Positions 1 through 11,950 of a DNA stretch of 64,000 nucleotides are shown one piece after another. The first letter of the stretch is position 1. The number at the start of each line of letters is the position of its first letter. Under the pieces are notes generated by a model that did not search any database, was not told the DNA's origin, and was given only the letters and a program-made list of their open reading frames with translations. Where the stretch lies: assembly GCF_021917145.1 (NCBI RefSeq), contig NC_061061.1:1078896-1142895 (forward strand). Direction: 5' to 3'. This DNA is from Hypomesus transpacificus. Lineage: Eukaryota; Chordata; Actinopteri; Osmeriformes; Osmeridae. The position numbers were made by a program, and so were the translations under genes.

Positions 1-1743
1 CGCAGCCGATCACTATCCCTGCCACAGCCCCTGGACTGAGACAGGTGGCTGAGATGGGGAGAGAGGGAGAAAGGGGAGGGGATTGAGAAGAGGACAGGAA
101 AGGAGGGGGAGGGAGGGAGGGGGGGGAGGAGAAGAGAGCCGAGGGAGAGAGGGAGAGAAAGGGGAGGGAGGGAGGGGAAACGAAAGAGTGATGAGGTGGA
201 GAACTCATGAGCTAAGGGTTAGGGTACACTGCCGGCACATGGGCAGTTCAGGGCAAACAGGCAGTTCAGGGCAAACAGGCAGTTCAGGGCAAACAGGCAG
301 TTCAGGGCACTCTGGCAGTTCAGGGCAAACAGGCAGTTCAGGGCAAACAGGCAGTTCAGGGCAAACAGGCAATTCAGGGCAAACAGGCAGTTCAGGGCAA
401 ACAGGCAGTTCAGCGCAAACAGGCAGTTCAGCGCAAACAGGCAGTTCAGGGCACTCTGGCAGTTCAGGGCAAACAGGCAGCACGCTTCATCCGTTCATTA
501 ACCTGTGTTAGCCCGTCAAGCCCATTGGGCCACATCCGATAAGGCGGCATTAAAAGGTTGCGCAGATATGCACACACTCACGCCGGTTGCTGTTTGATCT
601 GTGCTGCTGCCTGCGACCTTCCACACAATACCCAACATGCAGTGTTGCATCCTTCATCTATTAAAGCACTGGTATCAGGTGTTGAGTTTACTGTGCGGTG
701 TGCGGTGTGCGGTGTGAGGTGTGCGGTGTGAGGTGTGCGGCGTGCGGTGTTGGGAGCCCCCAGCATGCAGCCTGCCTGGGAGCTCCTGTATCCACCTGCG
801 GAGGAACTAAGGAAGCAGCATCCAATAAATGTTCAAATCTAATCTGTAAGTGTCTGAAATGTGACACTAATGAGCGAAGCTACTTCAGGCGTGGCACTCG
901 GGCAGCGGGTGTCATCAGCTCATTAACCTGTGTTAGCCGGTCAATAAGGTGGCATTAAAAGGCTGCACGGATACGCACACTCACCCCCGGTCAGTAGCGG
1001 TTTTGGGCACGGGTGACCCGACTCCCTAACCGCTCAGCCATCGGACCCCCCTGACTCCCCCCCCCTTGCTTTGGGTGTCTTGCAGCTTTTTTGTTGATTG
1101 TTGCATAACTGCCCCACTGCAATTTTTGAATGGGAGAACCGGCTGTAAACTTTTTCGAAATATACGTCAAACTGTTTGTGCTAACGGACTATAAACCATA
1201 CTTTTGATGTCTCACTACAAGCTTACCATACAAAGTGGTCAATTTACACATTATGTTGCTTATAGTGTAATGGTGTGACTGTAATATAAAGCAGACTTGT
1301 ACACATGTAATGACTTGGTAACTACTTCTTTACTCAAACTGAATGTAAGCGTGCACATGAGCCACCGTCGTAGACTCTCCTATGTCTCTAATGCACATGC
1401 ATCATTGTGTTGTTAAGCAGTGCCTCCTAGTTACGGAGTACTCCAGAACCCACCTGTGATGACCAGGTCTATGCCCTGCTGTGACGTGCCCGCTGTGATC
1501 CCGTTCCTGGCCACGCAGCTGTACCGGCCACTCTGATTGGCCGAGAAGGTCTGCAGGGTCAGCACGCTGCTGTCTGGTTGGCTGGAAGCCACGGGCTGTC
1601 CATTCAGAAGCCATGAGAAGAGGGCGGGGGGGAAGGAGGAGGACGAGCAGGCCAGCTGAACAGTCTGGCCCACGACCGCGTCCACACCCCCCACACACTG
1701 GGCTGGGGAGGACTTGGTGATCTGGGGGGGGTCAGGGCCATCT

Positions 1744-1774
<31 letters not shown>

Positions 1775-4384
1775 GGAAGGGTGGGGGATGGAGGAAGGAT
1801 GGGCAGACATTAATGCTTAGATCAAGGGTTCAACATGAGCCAGCTAGCTTAGCTAAGGCAGAGAGCTAAGCTAAGGCAGACAACTAAGCTAAAGCAGAGA
1901 GCTAAGCTAAGGCAGAGAGCTAAGCTAAGGCAGACAGCTAAGCTAAAGCAGAGAGCTAAGCTAAGGCAGAGAGCTAAGCTAAGGCAGACAGCTTAGCTAA
2001 GCTAGCAGGACTCACAGTAGATGGTGAGGGTGTTGCTGGCGGTGCCAGCGCTGACAGGGTTGCTAACGACGCAGGCGTAGCTGCCGGCATCGGCCCTCAG
2101 AGCCGGGTAGATGAGCAGGGAACCCTGGGAGATGGTGACGCGGGCGCTGGCGGGGAGGGCAGCACCGTCCTTGCTCCACTGAACACTGGCCTCCGTGCCA
2201 GAGGCCCAGGAACAGACCAGAGACACATTCTGGTTCTCCAATGACACCGAAGGCACGGAGAGACTCACCCCCGTCACGGCATCTAGGGAGGGAGAGAGAC
2301 ACCAGTGCTGCATGTCTATCACAGAGAGAGAGACCAGTGCTGCATGTCTATCACAGAGAGAGAGACCAGTGCTGCATGTCTATCACAGAGAGAGAGACCA
2401 GTGCTGCATGTCTATCACAGAGAGACCAGTGCTCCATGTCTATCACAGAGAGAGAGACCTGTGCTCCATGTCTATCACAGAGAGACCAGTGCTCCATGTC
2501 TATCACAGAGAGAGAGACCAGTGCTGCAAGTCCATCACAGAGAGAGACACCAGTGCTGCATGTCTGTCACAGAGAGAGACACCAGTGCTCCATGTCTATC
2601 ACAGAGAGAGAGACCTGTGCTCCATGTCTATCACAGAGAGACCAGTGCTCCATGTCTATCACAGAGAGAGAGACCAGTGCTGCAAGTCCATCACAGAGAG
2701 AGACACCAATGCTGCATGTCTGTCACAGAGAGAGAGACCAGGAGGGGGAAGGGAGGAGAGAGGGAGGAGCAGGAGGGGGAATGTGGGCCTGTAAAGCCCT
2801 GCTATGTGAAGGGTTTAGGAAGACACACAGTCACAGATGGAGCTTTCAAGGACACAGGGTGGTGGTGCCATTTGGCCGGAGTCCACAGCCACATGATTGG
2901 ACCAGGAAGAGAAGGGTGAGTGAAGAGCAGAGACAACAGACAGGAACAAGCAAGAGGCTCTGATCACTCTCCTTTCTCCACTCCAGACACCAGGAATTAC
3001 AACAGAGAACCGGGATCCTTTCTCTGTAATCACTTCAGTTTAGTATGTCTCCTTGTCCCTCCCTCCCTCCACCCATCCCTCCCTCCACCCATCCCTCCCT
3101 CCAGCCATTCCTCCCTCCCTCCGCCCACCCACCCCTACCCCTCCTCCTCCTCCCTCCTCCCTCCCCTTACCAAACACCCTGAGCAGGATGGTTCTGGTGC
3201 TGGTTGTGAACCCTGTGCTGGTCAGAGGGTTCACCTCCACGCTGTAGTTCCCTGCATCCTTCAGTAGGGCGGCGCTGATGCGCAGCTGGGTGGCGCTGAT
3301 GCTGACCCGGCCCTGGTACTGGGGCGGCGCGTTGGTGACCGGGCCGGCCGCGGTCCACACCCCCAGGGGAGACCCGCCCCCAGGGTACCCCCAGCTGATG
3401 GAAAGAACCTGGGACACGGTTTTCACGGTGAAGACGATGTCTGTGCCGGTCTGGACCAGAACTGGGTCGGGCTCGAACTGGATCTGGACCGGAGTCTGGG
3501 GAAACACTGCTGGAGAGAGGACTGGGGGGATGGAGGAGGTAGGAAGGAAGGAAGGAGGTGGAGGGGATGGAGGAGGAGGAGAAACGGAGGGAGGGAGGAG
3601 GGGGGAGGTGGAGGGAAAAGGAGGGAAGGATTGAGGAGAGAGAGTGGAGGGAGGTGAGAGGAGAGAGGAGGGAGAGCGAGGGGGAGGATGGAAGGAGAGA
3701 TGAGGGAGAGAGGGAGGGAGGGGATGGAAGAAGAAAGGACGGAGGAGGGAGAGAGCAGGTGAGGGAGAGGATGGAAGGAGAGAGGAGGGAGAAAGCGAGG
3801 GAGGGAGAGGGTGGAAGGAGAGAGGAGGGAGAAAGCGAGGGAGGGAGAGGATGGAAGGAGAGAGGAGGGAGAAAGCGAGGGAGGGAGAGGATGGAAGGAG
3901 AGAGGAGGGAGAAAGCGAGGGAGGGAGAGGATGGAAGGAGAGAGGAGGGAGGAGGGAGAGAGAAGGCCAACTAGATAAGCATGGGGACAGGTGGCAGGGG
4001 TCTTGTCTGGCAAACAACAGCAGTGTTCTAATGCTGAACTGTAGCAGGCTAACAGGACAGGAAGTGACAACCAGGAGGCAGGAAATGACACACCTTTGAG
4101 TGACATGGCTCAGCGCACACCAAAATGTTGTCAAGCAGGTCGAGCAGGATTTGCACTAATAATATCTCAAACCATTATGACCACTCCTTCATAAAACCGT
4201 CATACATCTAAACCCCAAACCTCGTCACACACTTTCATTCTCTCTACATTTACAATGAATTCATTTTTCTTTTATCCATTTATACAGTCTGGACTCTACT
4301 TGAAGCCACTAAGATAGAAGTGTGGGAGAGAGGCAGAAAGGTCTTACCTGCTAACCACAACAGGAGAGGCAGGAAAGGGCTCAT
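1..4384 (-). CDS. CEACAM-like immunoglobulin-superfamily membrane protein (3' end beyond window)
   Basis: Five coding exons on the minus strand, in transcript order: 4348-4384, 3171-3509, 2016-2282, 1454-1741 and 1-48 (incomplete). All introns are GT-AG and all junctions are phase 1, usual for Ig-domain genes. The start ATG (4382-4384) opens a hydrophobic signal peptide (MSPFLPLLLWLA). Residues about 14-126 form an N-type Ig domain without the cysteine pair but with the D-A-G-x-Y turn (KDAGNYSV), as in CEACAM N domains. Two C2-type domains follow: 127-214 (SLVCSW / YACVVSN) and 215-310 (QLACSS / YSCVARN), joined by a YGPDPP linker typical of CEACAMs. The last visible exon encodes LSPGAVAGIVIGC, the start of a transmembrane helix; the cytoplasmic tail is off-window. 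Inferred role: cell-surface adhesion or recognition. Orthology to a named CEACAM cannot be claimed. Confidence 0.82.
241..481. repeat. 18-bp minisatellite
   Basis: About 13 copies of an 18-bp unit (GGCAGTTCAGGGCAAACA), some with GCACTCT variants. It lies in the intron before the transmembrane exon of the CEACAM-like gene. The multiple-of-3 unit keeps all frames open (Gly-Ser-Ser-Gly-Gln-Thr on plus), but nothing indicates translation. Confidence 0.9.
489..993. repeat. Pair of ~90-bp direct repeats
   Basis: The stretches 489-585 and 915-993 share the same order of motifs (CATTAACCTGTGTTAGCC, then GGCATTAAAAGG, then cacactcac-ccggt) with small differences. Between them lies other sequence including a short GTGCGGTGTGAG array at about 690-750. 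An old local duplication inside an intron. Confidence 0.65.
1742..1773. repeat. Homopolymeric G tract forming a 3' splice-site pyrimidine tract
   Basis: About 30 consecutive G on plus, read as poly-C in the CEACAM-like transcript, ending directly at the acceptor AG of the exon at 1454-1741. The upstream acceptor is chosen because it keeps phase 1 and yields the YGPDPP linker; the AG 21 bases further into the exon would break the frame. Confidence 0.75.
1850..2003. repeat. GCTAAGCTAAGGCAGA minisatellite
   Basis: Tandem GCTAAGCTAAGGCAGA-type units beginning about 12 bases from the splice donor of the exon at 2016-2282, within the following intron. Confidence 0.85.
2290..2745. repeat. ~31-bp minisatellite
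   Basis: Roughly 15 imperfect copies of a unit containing CCAGTGCTGCATGTCTATCA followed by a CAGAGAGAGAGA tail. It starts within about 10 bases of the acceptor of the exon at 2016-2282. Long frames through it are repeat artefacts. Confidence 0.9.
3040..3970. repeat. Polypyrimidine / polypurine tracts flanking the N-domain exon
   Basis: A CCTCC-rich stretch at 3055-3168 lies on the donor side, and a GGGAGGGAGAGGATGG-type array at 3530-3965 (39-bp higher period around 3750-3950) lies on the acceptor side of the exon at 3171-3509. The strong strand asymmetry creates several long spurious frames. Confidence 0.85.
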
Positions 4385-4802
4385 CTCTCGGTCTGGACGC
4401 CCTGAAAGGAACTAACAAAACACATGGCCACCTGTTTAGTTTCCACCTTCATGTCTGTAATCACGTCTCAGAACCGGAGCAAGCTTTGTTTATGTTCAAG
4501 AGAGAGGAGTCATTCTATCACTTCCTGTTTCAGGAGCATACCTGTGAACGTGCCGGGAGACCGCTCCCTGTTAAAGGGCCAGCACATCTTTGGGAAGTAT
4601 TTTGGCACTTGGCGGGAGAGGAGCTGTCTCCTGCTAACCCTGACTATTATCTTGTTTTATTCAAATCAACAAATCTTTATTGACTCCAGAGTGGGAGTTC
4701 GGCATTATGTTCATTCATGTTGTTTTGTTGCTTCGTCGCGCAAACTCATCAATATCAAATTAATCACTGGATAAAGTGGCCAGCCACATACATTGTGTAA
4801 TA

Positions 4803-5016
4803 CAGTGGTTCTCAACCCTGGTCCTCAAGTACCCCCTGTCCTGCATGTTTTAGATGTTTCCCTGCTCCAACACACCTGATTCAAATGAATGGGTCGTTAT
4901 CTAGTTATGCAGAAGCCTGCTCACAACCATTCACTTGAATCAGGTGTGTTGGAGCAGGGAAACATCTAAAACATGCAGGACAGGGGGTACTTAAGGACCA
5001 GGGTTGAGAATCACTG
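4803..5016. mobile_element. Palindromic hAT MITE with perfect 8-bp target duplication
   Basis: A 214-bp element. Its ends CAGTGGTTCTCAACCCTGGT and the reverse complement (ending AACC...GAATCACTG) form long terminal inverted repeats covering most of its length. It is flanked by GTGTAATA on both sides (4795-4802 and 5017-5024). The end motif is that of non-autonomous hAT elements common in fish. Confidence 0.93.
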
Positions 5017-5024
5017 GTGTAATA

Positions 5025-6250
5025 GTAACGCTAGGCCTCCAAGGGTCTGAGCTCCACTACCGTCGTAGTACAGGCCCCATGTCTGAGCTACACCAGCGCA
5101 AAGGATAAGATAAGAGCATCTGCTAAAAGACCCAAATACAGGTGTGCCCCAGGGGGTATTAGGGTGGCTTCTGCTGTGAGAGCGGATTTCTAGTCATGAT
5201 TTTTTTGCATTCAGCATGCACACTACATTTTGCCGTCACCACATCAGTAACCCACACTCCCTTTGATTGTTGACTTTGTCTTCTCTCTCTTCTCTTCTTT
5301 CACTCTGTGTGAAAACAACTTTCAAAAGGTTTAAAAATATTTTTGACAAAAAGTAACAAACAAGAATTACAAACTAAACTTGAAACGTGTTTGTGTTGTG
5401 TTTGATAAAAGTTTTGATAAAACGTTTTGAAAGGTTGAAAAATATATCCAGATATGGCTTGTTGTTTGCATTGCGATTGTGTGGCCATTAGGCAATGTGT
5501 TCTTACAACGCACTGAACCTTCTTTGTTTTAGTTTGTTTTTGAAAGGTGAAAGTGGGTAGGCTATATCATTTGTCTCACAGAGGCGTGTCCGTCGCTGAG
5601 GACGGAGTGTGCTTGTTTCCCAGTGGACTACAGCACATAAACACCAGGGCTGGACTGGGACAAAAAATCGGCCCTGGCATTTTGGGCCCAAGCGGCCCAC
5701 ACCCACCGTGACTGGTCAGACACATTCCCTGCAGACAGCCCTCTTAAAAGGTGCTGCATTCTATGATATGAGTTGCCTAGTGTTCTGTGTTGATGTGATC
5801 GTTTTGGATCCTCCAAGAGGGGTCTCAAGACTTATCTGTTGATCTTATTAAATAATTAATTAATCCTTAGAGTTATGATTTGTATATTTATGGTATTTTT
5901 TACTGTTATTGATATTTGATATTGTATTGTCATTATTATTATTATTTTGCTTAATATTGGCTCAGCACCTTAGAAAAAACAGTTTACTGTTCATTTTAAC
6001 TATTGTAAGATTCATATTGGGTGCACATAAAACACACACACAGCCCCCCTTTCTTGCTGAGAGTTCTGTTAATTTGCCTACTCCCACACATTAACGATGC
6101 TCAACCAGCATCCGTATTAGCCAACAGCTCGTGTCTCAGGGCCTGCGGGAGGCGATATTATGAATCAGGGGAAGGGGGTTCCAGGATTTGATTGGGTCAG
6201 GTAGGCCAGTGCCAATAATTAAGCAATAAGCCCCAAGAGGCCGTGGTTTA
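5025..6250. other. Intergenic, no gene recognised
   Basis: No coding exon with splice support is visible. The stretch around 5645-5700 (GGGCTGGACTGGGACAAAAA) looks like the end of an old dispersed repeat. The rest is AT-rich unique-looking sequence. Confidence 0.5.
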
Positions 6251-6253
6251 CGC

Positions 6254-6333
6254 TGATTTTAGAACAGGTAACGGAAGTTGTTAGGCACGACGCGAAGCGG
6301 AGTGCCGAAAACCCCCTTACCTGTTCTAAAATC
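6254..6333. repeat. Short foldback / hairpin sequence
   Basis: GATTTTAGAACAGGTAA at 6254-6270 is matched by its reverse complement at 6317-6333. The GC-rich loop contains a second small stem (GGCAC ... GTGCC). It could be a MITE or a structured RNA fragment; no target duplication was found. Confidence 0.6.
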
Positions 6334-6734
6334 TACAAATATTTGATATGATTTCATCAATAAAAACAATTAGAAACCAAATAGTTTAATAATAAACCGT
6401 CATTCTTCCGCTACTACAAAGTATAATTCCTACATAAATCGTTGCCACGCAACAGCCAGATGGACATCTTGCTTGTAACTGCTTTTTCAGTTTGAAATAT
6501 TCCATATAACATGAATATTATCCTACACATATCAAAGGGTAAGAAGGAGGTGGTTGCAGACTCGCAATTCAGGCTAAGAACACCGTTATGCCCAGTGGAG
6601 GTCCTAGCACATTTGGCGGCCCCGGGAGAGTGGCACAAACACAACTGCAATTGTTCCTTTTTTGTCCAGCAGAGGGCGCCAAACACACTAACCCTGAACC
6701 CTAAACCGCCCCTGGTTAGGCCTACTACTACCAA

Positions 6735-6900
6735 GAGCAGTACATTTAGTTATTTTGCAGACGCTCTTATCCAGAGCGACTAACAGTAAGTACAGGGAGG
6801 CAAGTGCCAGGGAGGCAAGTGCCTCCCCCCGAGGCAAGTAGGCTGAAGTGCCTTGCCCAAGGACACAACGTCATTTTGGCACGGCGGGGAATCGATCCAG
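6735..6900. repeat. Dispersed teleost repeat fragment
   Basis: Contains GCAGACGCTCTTATCCAGAG followed by a CTTGCCCAAGGACACAAC motif and an ATCGATCC end, a combination found interspersed in many fish genomes. Fragments of the same head (CATCTGCTAAA type) occur near 5120, 26800, 28565, 32605 and 50250-50290. Confidence 0.6.
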
Positions 6901-7989
6901 CAGTAGACTAAAACAATTGCCAACTGTGTGAATGCATGCCAGTGTTTCCTCTCAGATTTTTTTTTGCAGTGGGGGCAGGTCTGTCCACCTAATAAAGATT
7001 CATGTAGAATGTAGTCCTCTAAAGTCACTGTTGTAGTTGTCATGGCCAAGTGTGCAGACTTGGGTTTACGTACTCACAACATCGATCAAAATACAACTTG
7101 TATACAAAATACAAAACTGTGTAATAGACATACACGTTGACATGTGTAAAAAACGTTTTATTATATTACTCAAAGTCTCTGCTACTCTGTCGATACGATA
7201 GGGAGTTCCAGCCGGGCTAGCTAGCTAGTTACCACAGAACGAAGTTACGTAATGTGACTAAACTGACAAGTACAAGCACCCACAACTTCGACCACCTTGC
7301 GCCATGCATCGTTTTTTTTTAACTAACATCTCTGTACAAATACAGCTATGTATCGTACAGGACTGGGTAAGCAGCCACACAAACGATTAGTTTCTCCTCC
7401 ACCTTGAAACCTAGAAAGCTACAAATGTTTACCATGGTTGCTATGTTACGAGAAACAAAAAAACACTCTGATTGGCCATCGCTAGCGAAAATCGTTCCTC
7501 ATTTGCATAAAGTTGAGAAAATCTCAACTCTGTTGCGTCGCTTCGCTACCCACAATGCACGACTAACATTTTGTACAGCCTTATTTCTGATACCGTGGCG
7601 GCAGAAATTTAACCGTGGCGGGCCCCCATGGAAAAATCAACATAGCGGAAACACTGCATGCATATAGGCTTTGCCTACCAATTGGCTTATCGCTACCCCT
7701 TAAGGCAAGAGAAGGTCTAGATATGACCATAATAACATAATTTCTTTAGGTGTATTCCTATTGCATGTAAGTAAATGTTTACCTTAAGTCTGTAAGCTGT
7801 GTATATAGAAACCTTGATCAGCAACGCTGCTATTGGCTGCTCATCATGGCCAAGGAGCGCGCTCAGTTTTTCTCGAGCTCGAGGTTAATCCGAATTTGAA
7901 GATTTAATTAAAACGCCAGGGAACACCTTAAAGTATGCAAAGGCCAGGAGAGAGGGCTGGCAAACAGTAGCAGACAAATTACATGTGTA
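6901..7989. other. Intergenic, no gene recognised
   Basis: No supportable exon, RNA gene or complete mobile element was found. It contains short AT-rich stretches and CTAGCTAGCTAG around 7218. It probably consists of decayed repeats. Confidence 0.4.
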
Positions 7990-7997
7990 GTGGTGAC

Positions 7998-8918
7998 TAG
8001 GGGTGTCACGATACCAAAAATTCAGTAGTCGGTGCCAATACCATTAAAATAACACGATTCTCGATGCCAATTTCGATACCATGGTAAAAAAAAGAGGATT
8101 GTCTAAGATTCCATGTAGGCTACTTGAACCATGAACTTCTTTAAAATATTTGAAAAATAGCAAAATGTCCTACAAAGACATACAAAACATGTGCAATAGA
8201 GCATAGCACAACATAATAAAGTGCAATTAAGCCATTCAGCTAACAAGATGAACATGACATGAGTTTACCTTCTAAGCTATGGGCTAACGTTAAAACTACA
8301 GCTAACCTAAACTATGTACATAGGCCATTGTAACACACGTGCCCACCATCTCAAACATCATGTAACGTGTATTTTAGTATGACAGATTAAACAAACAGAA
8401 AAAGAGCATTCTTTGGATGTATTCAGAATTTCGCCGCGACTTCAACGAACATTGATTTATTTTGTATGATACCAGATGTTAGCATCGGTGCTGCGCCTCT
8501 TCTGGAACTAAATCAGAACTTGCCTTGAATTCTTTAAACAAATCCAGATGACGATCTTTCAGGTGCTTAGCTAAATTGGAAGTATTCCCCCTTGGTCTGA
8601 AGACTGCGGTAGCATTTTTTGCATAATGGCTTCTGCGGATTAATTATAACGCCACGGTCATCTGCCTCAAACGCAAACTACTTTTTTTGCCTTTCTTGTC
8701 AACAAGTCGAAGCGGGGCGATCGCTAAAGCAGCAGTTGTTATCTTGTTTTTCTTAATGTAAACGTCGACTGGAACACTCCTGAAGGCGCAGCACCGATGC
8801 TAACATCTGGCATCGGCGCTCACGGTACTTACGGTGCTTCAAAAAAATGGGCATCGTCGGTGTTTTGTTATTTTAGCATCGGAAGGTACCGTAAGTATCG
8901 GTTCTCGTGACATCCCTA
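7998..8918 (-). mobile_element. hAT transposon relic with BED-finger fragment
   Basis: A 921-bp element with ends TAGGGGTGTCACGATACC and GTGACATCCCTA, flanked by identical 8-bp duplications GTGGTGAC at 7990-7997 and 8919-8926. On minus, about 8480-8640 encodes the second half of a BED zinc finger (the GNTSNLAKHLKDRH motif of hAT/ZBED transposases) before the frame is lost. No complete transposase remains, so it is non-autonomous. Element class and insertion are certain from the ends and target duplication; the family name is not. Confidence 0.9.
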
Positions 8919-9814
8919 GTGGTGACCATAGATGTTTTATCACTTATTACAGTAGACTAGCCTACATATTTTTGTATTTTCATATTTATATATATATATA
9001 AATAAATATATTTTCATAATTACTTTGTTTATCATCTTTAATACCATTTAATTTAATATGTGGTTCCATCAAATTAATGATGTGAATGACACCCTCAAGA
9101 GAAAACCAATATCTCTTAAAAAGTATAGTATCGCGCTGTGCGAAATGATCCTGTCTATCACGCAGTATAGGCCGTAAGGTGAACCCTGTTATTGTTTCAT
9201 CCCGCTTCACAGTCTGGCATCTACACAACCTACAGAGTCGTGCTAAGCTACCAAAAAAAGGTTTGTCGCTAAAAGTTCCAGTCGATTGTCGATGCGTCTG
9301 TTTTATGCAGAACTAGGGTTGCATTTTGTCAACATGGATGGATATGGTTGGCAAATAGAGGATGGGACCTTGCACGTCACCTGGATGACCAGAAATTCGG
9401 AAATTCCCTGACAGTGTTTTGCATGTAATACACTGCGGCTGCAAAAGTGCCTGTGAGACAGGCAGATGTTCCTGTTTTTCTGCAGAAATGTGTTGCACAG
9501 ACTTATGTTGTTGTTGTAAACTTTCTTTAGTTTTGTAATGTTTTCTTAGCCTGTCAATTCTGACTTGTGTGCCAAGTCCGACATCTGGACTACCGTTTGC
9601 GTGCTGCAGTGGCTATTTGGCAAGCTCAGTAGAGCGCGCTTACATGGAATTCTGCATGCATCAGTTTGTTTTCAATTAAACTGCTTTAATTTTACGCGTT
9701 TTTAATTTTTAAGCGTTGATTGGGATACTGCGTTAATTTTTTTCGGGATTATCAATCTAAGTTAATGCTTTGACTAACAAAGTAAATTGTTAAAACTCAA
9801 ACTTTAGATTTTAC

Positions 9815-10040
9815 TGGGGCACAACAGATTTATACTGGGGCACAGCAGGTTTATACTGGGGCACAGCAGATTTATACTGGGGCACAGCAGATTTATACTG
9901 GGGCACAGCAGATTTATACTGGGGCACAGCTGGTTTATACTGGGGCACAGCAGGTTTATACTGGGGAACAGCAGGTTTATACTGGGGCACAGCGGGTTTA
10001 TACTGGGGCACAGCAGATTTATACTGGGCCCCAGTAAAAA
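9815..10040. repeat. ~20-bp minisatellite in the foldback spacer
   Basis: About 11 copies of TTTATACTGGGGCACAGCAG with single-base variants, located in the loop between the two arms of the inverted-repeat element. Confidence 0.9.
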
Positions 10041-10269
10041 GGGTCCAACGACGCCCCTTTGCAAAACGCTGAATTTCAAGGTCCCATCCTCTATTTGCCA
10101 ACCATATCCATCCATGTTGACAAAAAGCAGCTACCTTATTGGTGTAGAACGATCACGTTTCGAACCGTGCCACCAAAATCCTATTACGCTCTAAAGAAAC
10201 TAGCTCTGCATAAAACATAGACACATCGACAATCGACTGGAAGTTTAGCGACAGATTTTTTGGGGGTAG

Positions 10270-10895
10270 TGTCGTGGGATTTTAATGATTATGGGGGCAG
10301 CGAGGCAAGAAACCTAGGCAGGGTACAGGTCAGGTTGATGGGCCTAAGATGGCTGACTAACTACACAGTTAGAAACCTACGCAGTTACTAAAAACCATTC
10401 TCTAGACTGTTTTTTACCGGACCATTAGGACATAAGTAAGAACAGCTGGATTCTGGTAAAAAACACTTAGATGTTGGGAAATAGTAAGTATGAGAGGTGC
10501 CAGAACTTTGGATGAAGGATAGGATAGTTCAGGTCAATGGGAGTTGAAGTGCTACTTAAGGACCCCGGCCTAGGACTTGTGAGGGGGAGTCAGCGTCTAT
10601 GGGCTCCTCAGCTGTTGTACAAAGTTCATCAACAATATTACCAGCCAAAACACCAAGCACAGGGAAAGAAAAGTGTCAGAGTGATACCGTCATAGTAGTT
10701 CCCAGGGCGGGGAATTATCCTCATTTGGAGTATAAGACTGGGATTCTGGGGCTTGTGTTTGGTCTTCTCTCCTGTTTGTGTTGTGAACACATATTGCCTT
10801 GCCGAATAAACCATCGAGCTGCCTTGAGCCATTGAAAGATATTTGCCTCTTGTTTTTTACTCTTCCTTCCATAAGGACGTCTGTTTTTTACGACA
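10270..10895 (+). mobile_element. Solo LTR with 4-bp target duplication
   Basis: A 626-bp sequence starting TGTCGT and ending ACGACA, flanked by GTAG on both sides (10266-10269 and 10896-10899). A polyadenylation signal AATAAA lies at 10805-10810 and a TATAAG box-like motif near 10730, so it reads on plus. A 4- to 5-bp duplication with TG...CA ends fits an LTR retrotransposon, Gypsy-like as an inference. No internal coding region remains, so the element recombined to a single LTR. Confidence 0.85.
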
Positions 10896-10951
10896 GTAGC
10901 TTAGCACGACTCGTTCTTTTTTATGAGCTAAAGACTGTGTAGATGCCAGAC

Positions 10952-11950
10952 CAGTGGTGTAACGTATTAACGACGGGCCCAGGTACGTTTTACATTGGAA
11001 TAGATGGGGAAACACTTTGTTACATTTGGCTCTCCTCCCCCTCCTAGGAATAGCCTCCCTTGCACCCTGCTAGGCCGTTGGATAGCTAAACATAATCATT
11101 TGCTATCCACCTAGTAGTGACCACTATTTACCCAACTTGTATCTTAGTTATCCTGCCCGACCATAATGTATGTAGGCTATAACTTGGCTTGAAATGTATA
11201 TCTATCACAGTAGCCGTAGGTTACCTGTCTGAGGGCAGCGATACTGATCCCAGATGAACTGCTGCACTGCTGCTAGAAGGGGGGTCGTACGTGTCGGGGT
11301 CGTCTGTGGGGGGGGGGGGCATCGTCCGTGTCAGACTTCGTGGGCTGGCGACTAGTTGATGGTCTAGTTAAAAAAGAATCTAATTTCGGCAGCTTTGCCG
11401 CCTTCTCATCTTGTTCTGTTTTCTCTTGCCTTTTCCTGCTTCCACTCTTATGCTTAAAAGGCATTGCTACACGATCAGTTGTGCTGTGCTCAATGAACTG
11501 CGTTGTCGTGACCTTCGAATTGGTGTAACTGTATCGTCACATGATCAAATAGAGACTTGACATTGGACAACAACATACATATTACCCAGCAATCATCATT
11601 GCTAATCACAAAAATACCAAAGAAAATAAGAACTTATTCATTTCATTGAATATTTTTTTGATAGGTTTATTGTACATGTAGGATAAGCGTATGATTTTGG
11701 TATAAATTGCTACTTTTACCCAAAACATAATAACAACCATGAATGAGATAAGTTAGCATTTTTGGTGTATAAAGAACATTTGACACTACTGTTGCATTAT
11801 TAACAGCATGTATTTGAAAATAAATATATCTAGGGAGTACTGTACTGAGAGAGGGCCGGTCGCGCGACAATGCATGTCTTTGGACCTGACAGTGGCCGAG
11901 ACACCCCAAGGGCCCAGGTGCACCTGCTGCCCCCTTTAGTTACGCCCCTG
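10952..11950 (-). mobile_element. hAT transposon relic with perfect 8-bp target duplication
   Basis: A 999-bp element with ends CAGTGGTGTAACG and GTTACGCCCCTG, flanked by TGCCAGAC at 10944-10951 and 11951-11958. On minus, 11273-11464 is a short open frame beginning with a basic Lys/Arg/Glu-rich segment ending in KLPKLDSFL, which resembles the N-terminus of ZMYM/TTF-type hAT transposases. The frame then breaks, so the copy is dead. Confidence 0.9.

Noticed and set aside
83..511. 142-codon open frame with Gly-Ser-Ser-Gly-Gln-Thr repeats, and a matching minus frame
   Set aside because: Produced by an 18-bp minisatellite whose unit is a multiple of three; no splice, promoter or family support, and it lies in an intron of the CEACAM-like gene.
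2195..2963. Three overlapping long frames on plus (up to 240 codons)
   Set aside because: Simple translation of the ~31-bp array in three frames; antisense to a clear Ig exon.
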